A stretch of DNA of 64,000 bases from Phycomyces nitens (lineage: Eukaryota; Mucoromycota; Mucoromycetes; Mucorales; Phycomycetaceae). A program made the translations under genes and the position numbers. The notes beneath the pieces are model-generated. The model had not been told where the DNA came from. It searched no databases and saw nothing but the letters and a program-made list of their open reading frames with translations. Of the stretch, positions 24,049-33,540 are shown piece by piece (position 1 is the first letter of the stretch; every line of letters begins with the position of its first letter). The stretch covers positions 372,001 to 436,000 of the forward strand of contig JAHRBC010000003.1 in the NCBI GenBank assembly GCA_022702545.1, read 5' to 3'.

Positions 24049-25579
24049 AGAGAGGTTTGGGGATTTTATTTTCACTTTCGCATTCCCATAAAAGGCTATT
24101 TTTCGATGGTTTAAGCTCCGGGTAGCACAAAAAAGGGAAAATAACTCGCGTTAAAAGTACAAAATGAGAAAATAATTCTCTTATTTTCCCTTTGGTATTT
24201 AGCCGAAACATCCAATAATATTACAGAAAAGGATAAATCTGACGAACTAGTTTTCGCCGTGGTAATTTTGACAGATACAATTGATAAATAATGGTTTCCC
24301 ATGAGTTCAAAAGGCAAAACGTATACAATAGAAGGGGTAGGACACTGTGATAGTGCTCAGGTATATCTAACAGTAAAAAGATGTAGTAAAATATATATAG
24401 AAAAGATGAATACATTTACTATATACTAATTTATTATAAACTTACTGTTCCTGAAAGGCTTGATGATAACATTGCAAGAGCTGTACGCTGGATCAGCATA
24501 AATGGGATACAGCCGCCCTCAATTGCTCCTCAAGGCAATGTTCTCCTAAATTTCACCAGTTATGGCACTATCAACCAGCATACTCTAGTCATGAACAGAT
24601 CCTGCGAAAGGTCCACTCAGACTGGCTGTTATGCCATCTGGAGTTACGATACCTTGGTATTTTAAACCATGGTATCGCTAAATAATCAGAGAGTCTAACG
24701 ATTAAAGTCCTGAAGTTTTATGTATTTATTTGGGATACATGCAACACTATTGTAGATACACTCCTGGTATCTGACTGGACATGCTATGTTATTTAACGTA
24801 CCATCAATGAATCAATTGATCCCTTCATAACAAGATCCTTAATAAAAGATATATAATTAGAGAGGGCATTGTTATCAAGTGTCTTTTTGTCAAATCAGTT
24901 GCTTACCTTTTCTTTATGTAGCATCAGAAAATCTTGCAAGGTTAAAGGGATGGAGATTGTTTTTGTTGAATCTGATCCCTTCATGGTACCTGATGTACAA
25001 CAATCCAATCATTGAATTAAAGACAATGTTGATAGTTGTCTTGTTCATATTAAAAAACAGTGCCAAGTCTACCAGTCTTGAAGGATATGCCAACCTTCTA
25101 AGCATGATGGCAAGTGATAAGTCTCGGTGTAAAGAAAAGCTTTGGTTTGTTCCATTGCGGAAAGAAACCTGTTCAGGGAACCGCAACTCTCTTGCTATAA
25201 GCTGAAGCTCAGTGTATATAAATCTAAACAATGACTTGCAAGTGTTATTGTCCAACAAAGAGATGTCTAAAGGAGCCTGTCGCCTATGCAATGGATACAC
25301 TCTGGAATAATGATCCAAACGAATAAACAGTTCATCTTAAGCCTCGTCCTGCTCTATAATTGCATCTCGTAGGTCATGGTAGATCATTGCAGCTCTTGGC
25401 AGATAAATATTAGATGTCATTTTTAATATACTAAAGTGTTTTCAATAGAATAAAGAAAGGTATTATGCATTGAAGTTTGACTGATAGAATTTAAAAAGCT
25501 TTTTTTCAAAAAAGGAAATGTGAAGACAAAGCGAAAATAAAGCGAAAATAAAGTGAAAATAAAATCCCCAAACCTCTCT
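24049..25579 (-). mobile_element. PIF/Harbinger DNA transposon with perfect TIRs
   Basis: A 1531-bp element bounded by 30-bp perfect inverted repeats (24049-24078 and 25550-25579, starting AGAGAGGTTTGGGG) and flanked by the 3-bp duplication ATT (24046-24048 and 25580-25582). It contains a reverse-strand PIF/Harbinger-type transposase. The 3-bp duplication and transposase type agree. The transposase frame is interrupted, so the copy is probably non-autonomous now, but the clean TIRs suggest it is young or still mobilisable in trans. Confidence 0.85.
24440..25318 (-). pseudogene. PIF/Harbinger transposase (DDE_4 type), interrupted
   Basis: The N-terminal 134 residues (25318-24914) include LRRLAYPSRLVDLALFFNMN, the helical recognition region typical of PIF transposases. 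Downstream in another frame (about 24805-24690) is IDGTLNNIACPVRYQE with the first catalytic Asp. Then (about 24660-24440) come GIVTPDGITASLSGPFAGS and YPIYADPAYSSC with the second Asp, matching the family's VTPDG...GPxxG...YxDPAY order. In-frame stops and phase changes separate the pieces; one may be an intron (gtaagc near 24905). The expected third acidic residue (VEWxF-like block) was not found, so the protein is likely truncated. Confidence 0.75.
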
Positions 25580-25828
25580 ATTGTTTGTATCTACCCTATT
25601 GTTTGTATCTGACTTCCCCTAGCTTCAATATCTCTCCTTATTCTATATGTCTCTGTTGACGTTACGTATTCTTGTGCGTTCTGTAAACACCATCGTTTGA
25701 GTATAAATACTCGTAGTTTCCTATCAATAAAAAACATATTTCTCAAGCTCAAAACCCTCTTCTAAATTTACTAAGTTTTCTACAACATCTCTTTTCCAAC
25801 TCAGCCTTCAAAGCCGTTACATTTCTAC
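25580..25828 (+). promoter_or_regulatory. Promoter of the intact unknown nine-exon gene
   Basis: A TATAAAT box at 25702-25708 lies 121 bp before the ATG and is followed by C/T-rich sequence (25745-25825) typical of fungal transcription starts. A 20-bp segment containing CTATTGTTTGTATCT is tandemly duplicated just upstream (25579-25617). The disabled inverted copy lacks this promoter. Confidence 0.55.
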
Positions 25829-27813
25829 ATGTCAGATTTAGCCACTTATAAAGCGACTTTCAAAACAACAAACAAGTACTTGAAGTACTTTTGTGATAAA
25901 CCTACTTCCGACTGGACATTTAAAAAATATCAAAAGTATTTCAGTGACAAAGATCCCGAAAAAATCAAAAAAGCTTTTATGGAGAATCTACAAACTGTTA
26001 AAGATGACTCGAAAAACGTTTCTTCAATCGTCAATCGGCACATTGATAAACTATTGGAGCCTTTTAATTCTGCTTCGAGCACATCTAGCTCTTCGACTGT
26101 TAGCAATATCACAGTATGTAAATCCTTGTTTATAATATCATGTTTACTGACTTGTATATTTTATCTTTAGGTGAAGGGAAACTATTACAACGTAAGGATT
26201 TGAATTTTAATTATTTGAACGATTTGCTGACGTATATTATAGGCTGGTAGAGATATAACAATAAATGAGACACCCAAGATAAATAACAAGAAACAAAAGG
26301 TAAGCTGATAGTAAACGACATTCTTTATCTGTTACAAACTTATTACTTCTTATTAGACCGACCATAAAGACACGAAAGAGATCGAAGAGATCAATTTCAA
26401 GCAGAAATGGGTCGAGTTCTTGGCTGATGCTGAAAAGAACAAAGACTTCCACAAGTACAGGTAAAATGAAACAGGAATTAATTCAAACATCTATTAATAA
26501 TCTTGATTATAGCCCAGAGAAGAACGGTGTAACCCGTTTGGGCGCAAAGCTGTCGCCCCACCCAAAGTCAGACAAAAACACATACCGTCATTTGAAAAAG
26601 CAATTGCAGCCATGTGAAGCAAGCGACGTTTGGATGGAAGCGAAGAACTATATCGATGATATAGTTGCCGCAGTAAGTATTTTTGATGTTCAAATCTTCA
26701 AGTTAAATTCCAAGCAACTAATATGTTATTATTTAATATTCTTAGACCAATATTGATGAGTTCGAAGAGAAGATTGAGACCAACGCACTTGTACCAGATA
26801 TAAAAAAAACATGCCAATGTATAAATAATATCTGTAAAATAATGTATGTATAATATCATCAGAATCATTCCTATAATAACCCAACTTTTTATTTGGATTA
26901 GGGCCAAGGTCTATTCAAAAAGACCATCAATATCACGATCCGAAAGTGTATACAATACCAACATGGTATATCCTTGTTTGGAAGCAATGCTTGGTATGAT
27001 GAAGGGAAATATATATAAGCCATATTTCATTCCTGGTGAAGATGAGCTTGCTGCAATGACAGTGCAGCTAAGCAAGATGGGGCTTAAAGAAGACAAAAGA
27101 AAGATATACAAGGCTGATGGAGTCGTACGCTTGGCAGAGCTCGAAGATCTAGAAGTCCTTGTTCTAGAAACAGCAGGGGCTTTTAGTCATGTTGACCATG
27201 GCAAAACAGCGTTCGACAATTCAAAGGGTATGTTTGCCCTGTTGGCAATGTTGACAACGATAGCCGACAGCTACAAACATGCGTCGGTTGAAGAGTTTAG
27301 AAAACTCAAACTATATTTCGTCCAGCCCAGCGGTAGGCAATATTACAAACAACTTTTTTATTTATTTGTATTAATGATATTATTTGGCCACAACTAGACG
27401 AATATATCCGACTGTGGTCAATGCAATATTCCAAGAATGGACTATACAATTTTGTCCGGGAGAAGAAGATCGTGCTGGGCGAAGACTTTGAGAAAAGGGA
27501 AGAGCATCTGCCATCCTTGGTCATTTTTTTCTTGACCCTGAAGGTATATTTCTAATCCCAAATAATTGAGAAGAAGAAAAATGCTAACAAGTCTGGTTTA
27601 ATTGTTTAGAGTCTCCTTAAAGAGACGATCGAAACCATTGCTGCTTTGAAAAGCCAGCATGAGGAAAAGGAGAAGGACTACGACAGCGAAAGCAATAGCC
27701 AAGTAGTTCTTTCAGACATAATATACCCAACAATTTTTAAATTGAATTTTAATACTCATGGGCAACACTTTGCAAAAGAGCATTTTAAAAGCTCACCTGA
27801 AAATGATTATTAA
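25829..27813 (+). CDS. Unknown nine-exon gene, apparently intact
   Basis: Exons: 25829-26113, 26171-26191 (a 21-nt micro-exon), 26243-26299, 26357-26460, 26513-26672, 26746-26843, 26902-27332, 27398-27543, 27610-27813. All introns are GT-AG, 50-73 bp, and the phases join into one 501-residue frame. Residues 1-95 are Lys/Ser-rich (MSDLATYKATFKTTNKYLKY). Residues 96-109 are VKGNYYNAGRDITI, split across the micro-exon junction. Then come a charged helical part, a segment GAKLSPHPKSDKNTYRHLKK, a long conserved-looking exon 7 (YFIPGEDELAAMTVQLSKMG), and an acidic C-terminal helix (HEEKEKDYDSESNS). No enzyme motif, signal peptide or membrane segment is visible and no family is recognised. A second inverted copy is broken at 17628-20777. 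The neighbouring TE debris suggests it travels within, or duplicated with, a repetitive element. Confidence 0.65.
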
Positions 27814-27967
27814 TTTTTTTAAAACCAAATTCGTCCATCCTTTCTTAAAATAAAAAACCAAAACAATATGTAAAAACAGAGTCAAAGTTTGTATTCTGTA
27901 ACAAAGAAATATTTTTTAAGATTCTATTACCATTGTATTTGGATGGAACTGGCTCTGGTGTCTGCGT

Positions 27968-29845
27968 CTCTCTCAACAGATTCAGCAGATGTTGAAAACC
28001 AGCGTGATATTCTCTTGGGGTACCAAAATATGGGCGGGAGAATCATTGCCATGGCGTTGAACACTCTTCTAACTTGAATTCCCTTGCCTCATGGGTTTGG
28101 ACAACTACTTGTCGCTGGAGCATTCAACCACGGCGTTTGTGGCAAGTAGGGTTGGCAGAGTGGGATTGTCCATTTTCTCGAAAGTATTTTAATGATGGAA
28201 AGCTTTTTTGGTACGTATTAGTTCGAGTATAGATGGCTACTTAACCATCTGTTTATTATTATTAGATTTTCTTATAAATATACAAGACCAGAGTTCTCCC
28301 TAAGGATGTTGGCTCCGTCGAAAAAGGTTCGGATAAAGTTGTCAAAAGAGTTTACTTGCAGTTGTACAGTCCTTGTGATTAATTACCTGGAAGAAGACTC
28401 TTGGGCTATCTAGAAAAGCAAAGTCAAGCGGACAATGTTCAGCGATGTTGAAGCGCTCAGTTCAAGAATCATGGAAACAAGTGAGACGATTTCTGTTGAA
28501 TACTTGCAACAATTTATTCAGCATTCTGTTAATCAATTCGATAACTGCCGTAATGAAAATTCTATCCAGGCACTTCCTTGGACTCGACCAAAGAGTTGAC
28601 CAAGCTAATTTTATTTTTTGACCGGTTCCAAAAGGTCGATCACATTTTTCAATAAAAAAAAGTGCTTAAGTAGCAATGGAACGACTGTAAAGGTGTACGT
28701 GTTTTTTTTTAATGAAAGTGTCGACGGTTTTTTTCTTCTTCTCTCAAATATATGAAAAAGGTGTACCGACTTTGTTATTATGAAATCGGTACTCAGGTAC
28801 TGATTTCGTTCAAGCGTGGCCATTGTTGTATTTGACCATACTTCCTTCATCATCGAATTGACTACTCTATTGTATAAATCAAAAGCGATGATGAGAATAA
28901 TCGAAAGTCGTGTCTATAAGCAGATGTATCTGCCTACATATTCGCCTGAATTAAACCCAATAGAACCGTTTTGAGCAATCTTAAAAATAAATTGAAACAC
29001 CACAGACTGTTGATCCTGAAGAAAAAATATGACAGTTGCCGAAGCCGAGACGAGAGATATGGTATTGGCTCTCTGAGCCGCGCTTTATTTAATAGTAAAA
29101 ACATTTTATATCCTTAATCTCCACGTCTTTCCAAATAGCATTGTGTCTAAAATTTTCTATGGAGAAAAGAGAAGGAAAACTAATTTGTAAGATATAAGTT
29201 GTAAAGTAAACCCCAAGAAGAATTCTACTTAAAACAGGCTTCAATACCATGGGTGGGTAACCACCACATCTTCAGTCGTTGTCGAGTCGTCGGCAACGTC
29301 TCCATTGTGTTACAAATAACACAATTACAGCCAACGACATGCTTTTACGATTTGGGGTTTACATCCAACCTTAAAATTATAGCATACTGATACGGTGGGC
29401 GTGGTGGTTGGTGGCCGCCACCTTGAAGCAAAAGGCCAGGCGAAGTAGGGCGGAGTACGAAGAAGGAAAAGTAGAAGACTAGGTGCGAAGGCAGAGGAGG
29501 CCATAACAGAGGAAGTTTGGTGAAGAATAATAAACACAACTCTTTTACCTCGTTAAAAACACTTTTCCTATTTTCTATATTTTGACAACTGATTCTCATC
29601 CCCATACGCCTAGTCATAAATATTATTTGACGCATCCCAACCCTTACTGAGTGCAGCTCTATTGTCTTGAGAACGCATCCTCTTAACAGTAGTTTATTGT
29701 CCCTCGTTACCACGCCTCCAATTGGAATAATAACCATTGCTAGCTAGTAACCCGGTTATAAACACTAGATAACTTGAGCGTCCTTCCTCATAATAGTCCC
29801 GTAACTAGTTACTTTGCCCAACTCAAGTACCTTACGTGTCAATAC
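27968..29845 (+). repeat. Long direct repeat, copy 2
   Basis: Same-strand counterpart of 21022-23308 without the 398-bp insertion. It starts about 150 bp after the stop of the nine-exon gene. It is not a clean continuation of the inverted copy, so the arrangement reflects at least two duplication events. Confidence 0.8.
28866..29092 (+). pseudogene. Tc1/mariner transposase C-terminal relic (repeat copy 2)
   Basis: Same content as the relic at 22327-22560: YLPTYSPELNPIE, one residue, a stop, then KNKLKHHRLLILKKK. It shares the same premature stop, so inactivation preceded the duplication. Confidence 0.7.
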
Positions 29846-30509
29846 AAGCTTTCGTCATTTTTGTTAAATATTTAGAGGGACAAATATATAAAATACATTA
29901 AATATAGGATCATTAATAATAATAAAAAGGTTTACCTAAGAATGGTCAGCAATTTTTAATGATAAATGAGAAAGGATTTAGCAGAAAAGGTAGATTAATT
30001 AACCTTGTGTTTTGCAAATTAACACCAACGATTACAGCTTGTCTAAAAATAATCGACAATGAAGACTCTATGAACAGCATAAAAATATAACGCATTAATC
30101 TCAGACCAGGACCTACGTATATAAGACATACCTTAGACAGTTGTCTTATGTCACATATATAAATTGTGTAAAACCATCTGCAATGGCCTTCCGTTGAGAG
30201 ACTTTGGATCTTTGAGAGGAAGAAATGTTAATATTATGATGCTCACATCTTTTATGTACACACAAACCGACGTACTATAAGAGTCAGTAATTACCTGAGA
30301 ATAGTCTAGTAAAGACAACCACATCGGTGAAGAGAATGGTGGAGTATCAGAGCTAAGGGCAGGCTCAAAATCACTGCAAAAATCAGGATCTTTGTCACCT
30401 CAGTGACATCCATCCCAAAATTTGACTCGTGAAGTTTGTCATGAGCACTCATTGTCATCATTTACTCTCAACTGTCTGCTTCTGTATGGTTTCGTGCTAT
30501 GTCCTGTCA
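29846..30509 (-). other. Left flank of the tandem array with one exon-like block
   Basis: AT-rich. On the reverse strand, about 30480-30305 reads as an exon between an acceptor (tttgacag) and a donor (cag|gtaatt). One frame of it encodes DKDPDFCSDFEPALSSDTPP followed by FSSPMWLSLLDYSQ, with coding-like composition. It is likely the 3'-ward continuation of the array-bearing reverse-strand gene relic. No family is recognised. Confidence 0.35.
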
Positions 30510-33500
30510 AATATTCAAGTCAGTATATGTGTTAGCTCACCATATTGCCTTGTCGTCATACCGTCTGCAAAAGCTCGTATTTTATTTCGTTCGTACTCGT
30601 CGTCTGTATCCACTAATCGTCAACGTCTGGTATGTTATTCGTCTAGTGTTCGTCGAATGGGCCAATGTTTTCGTCGTCGTGCGTAATCGTCGTCGTTAAA
30701 TGTTGTTCGTCTGTATCCACATTTGCGTTCGTTTGTAAATTCATAAACGTTCGTCGTATTCGTATTCGATTTCGTTCGTACTCGTCGTCAGTATCCACTA
30801 AGCGTCGACGTCTAGTATGTTATTCGTCTGGTATTCGTCGGATGGGTCAATGTTTTCGTCGTCGTGCGTAATCGTCGTCGTTAACTGTTGCTCGTCTGTA
30901 TCCATGTTTTCGTTCGTTCGTAATTCGCAAACGTTCGTCGTATTCATATCCTATGTCCTGCCATAAAAATCCAAATTAGAATATGTGCTCACATACCTTA
31001 ATGCCCTGTCATCCATATCGTCTGCAAATGTTCGTATTCGATTTCGTTCGTACTCGTCGTCTGTATCCGCTAATCGTCGACGTCTGGTATGGTATTTGTC
31101 TCGTATTCGTCGTATGGGTCAATGTTTTCGTCGTCGTGCGTAATCGTTCGTCGTTAATCGTTGTTCGTCTGTATCCATATTTTCGTGCGTTCGTTTGTAA
31201 TTCGTAAACGTTCGTCGTATTCGTATCCTATGTCCTGCAATAAAAATCCAAATTAGAATATGTGCTCACTTATCTTAATGCCCTGTCATCCATATCGTCT
31301 GCAAAAGTTCGTATTCGATTTCGTTCGTACTCGTCGTCTGTATCCGCTAATCGTCGACGTCTGGTATGGTATTCGTCTGGTACTCGTCGTATGGGTCAAT
31401 GTTTTCGTCGTCGTACGTAATCGTTCGTCGTTAATCGTTGTTCGTCTGTATCCATATTTTCGTGCGTTCGTTCGTAATTCGTAAAGGTTCGTCGTATTCG
31501 TATCCTATGTCCTGCCATAAAAATTCAAATTAGAATATGTGCTCACTTACCTTAATGCCCTGTCATCCATATCGTCTGCAAATGTTCGTATTCGATTTCG
31601 TTTGTACTCGTCGTCTGTATCCGCTAATCGTCGACGTCTGGTATGGTATTTGTCTCGTATTCGTCGTATGGGTCAATGTTTTCGTCGTCGTGCGTAATCG
31701 TTCGTCGTTAATCGTTGTTCGTCTGTATCCATGTTTGCGTTCATTCGTTCGTAATTCGTAAACGTTCGTCGTATTCGTATCCTATGTCCTGCAATAAAAA
31801 TTCAAATTAGAATATGTGCTCACTTATCTTAATGCCCTGTCATCCATATCGTCTGCAAAAGTTCGTATTCGATTTCGTTCGTACTCGTCGTCTGTATCCG
31901 CTAATCGTCGACGTCTGGTATGGTATTCGTCTGGTACTCGTCGTATGGGTCAATGTTTTCGTCGTCGTACGTAATCGTTCGTCGTTAATCGTTGTTCGTC
32001 TGTATCCATATTTTCGTGCGTTCGTTCGTAATTCGTAAACGTTCGTCGTAATCGTATCCTATGTCCTGCCATAAAAATTCAAATTAGAATATGTGCTCAC
32101 TTACCTTAATGCCCTGTCATCCATATCGTCTGCAAATGTTCGTATTCGATTTCGTTCGTTTTCGTCGTCTGTATCCACTTATCGTCGACGTCTGGTATGT
32201 TATTCGTCTGGTACTCGTCGTATGGGTCAATGTTTTCGTCGTCGTGCGTAATCGTTCGTCGTTAATCGTTGTTCGTCTGTATCCATGTTTGCGTTCATTC
32301 GTTCGTAATTCGTAAACGTTCGTCGTATTCGTATCCTATGTCCTGCAATAAAAATCCAAATTAGAATATGTGCTCACTTATCTTAATGCCCTGTCATCCA
32401 TATCGTCTGCAAAAGTTCGTATTCGATTTCGTTCGTACTCGTCGTCTGTATCCGCTAATCGTCGACGTCTGGTATGGTATTCGTCTGGTACTCGTCGTAT
32501 GGGTCAATGTTTTCGTCGTCGTACGTAATCGTTCGTCGTTAATCGTTGTTCGTCTGTATCCATATTTTCGTGCGTTCGTTCGTAATTCGTAAACGTTCGT
32601 CGTAATCGTATCCTATGTCCTGCCATAAAAATTCAAATTAGAATATGTGCTCACATACCTTAATGCCCTGTCATCCATATCGTCTGCAAATGTTCGTATT
32701 CGATTTCGTTCGTACTCGTCGTCTGTATCCACTTATCGTCGACGTCTGGTATGGTATTTGTCTCGTATTCGTCGTATGGGTCAATGTTTTCGTCGTCGTG
32801 CGTAATCGTTCGTCGTTAATCGTTGTTCGTCTGTATCCATATTTTCGTGCGTTCGTTCGTAATTCGTAAACGTTCGTCGTAATCGTATCCTATGTCCTGC
32901 CATAAAAATCCAATTTAGAATATGTGCTCGCTTACCTTATTGCCTGTCCTCCATATCGTCTGCAAAAGTTCGTATTCGATTTCGTTCGTATTCGTCGTCT
33001 GTATCCACTTATCGTCGACGTCTGGTATGTTATTCGTCTGGTATTCGTCGGATGGGTCAATGTTTTCGTCGTCGTGCGTAATCGTCGTCGTGCGTAATCG
33101 TCGTCGTGCGTAATCGTCGTCGTGCGTAATCGTCGTCGTTAAATGATGTTCGTCTGTATCCATGTTTTCGTGCGTTCGTAATTCGTAATTCGTAATTCGT
33201 AAACGTTCGTCATATTCGTATTCCATGCTCTGCCATAAAAATCCAATTTAGAATATGTGTTCGCTTACCTTATTGCCTGTCCTCCATATCGTCTGCGAAA
33301 GTTCGTATTCGATTTCGTTCGTATTCGTCGTCTGTATCCACTTATCGTCGACGTCTGGTATGTTATTCGTCTGGTATTCGTCGGATGGGTCAATGTTTTC
33401 GTCGTCGTGCGTAATCGTCATCGTTAACTGTTGCTTGTCTGTATCCATGTCTTCGTGCGTTCGTATTTCGCAAAGGTTCGTTGTACTCGTATGCTATATA

Positions 33501-33540
33501 CTGCCATCAACATGCAAATTATTGTATATGTTAGCTTACC
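30510..33540. repeat. 277-bp tandem array (satellite of duplicated exon plus mini-intron)
   Basis: About ten units. Seven consecutive units have an exact 277-bp period (unit landmarks at 30983, 31260, 31537, 31814, 32091, 32368, 32645, 32922), then a 333-bp unit and one more divergent unit. Two older units flank on the left, one lacking the intron part. The sequence is rich in TCG/TTCG. On the reverse strand nearly every unit contains a complete 39-nt intron signature (gtaagtgagc...ctaat...atggcag) followed by a 238-nt exon-like block. Units 31260, 31814 and 32368 translate identically and alternate with a second type, giving a 554-bp higher-order repeat. Confidence 0.9.
32915..33448 (-). pseudogene. 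Open exon units at the right edge of the array
   Basis: Reverse-strand frames 33448-33248 and 33226-32915 encode acidic, Thr/Asp-rich peptides (THDDENIDPSDEYQTNNIPD, then KWIQTTNTNEIEYEL and TIWRTGNK). Each ends at a gtaagc donor of a 39-nt mini-intron that joins them in phase (NK|S MEYEYDER). They show what the ancestral frame of the 277-bp unit was. The protein would be a low-complexity acidic repeat protein of unknown role. Confidence 0.4.

Noticed and set aside
24438..24666. Forward coding-like stretch (VPERLDDNIARAVRWISING...)
   Set aside because: The reverse strand at the same place gives VTPDG and YADPAY motifs of a PIF/Harbinger transposase inside matching TIRs.
30983..32869. Seven near-identical 74-codon forward-strand frames in the tandem array
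   Set aside because: They contain the reverse complement of a conserved splice donor and acceptor in each unit; the reverse strand has the ordered splice signals and flanking open exons, so the forward frames look like shadows.
30510..33540. CRISPR-like array
   Set aside because: Eukaryotic locus; units are 277 bp and repeated in full, without unique spacers.
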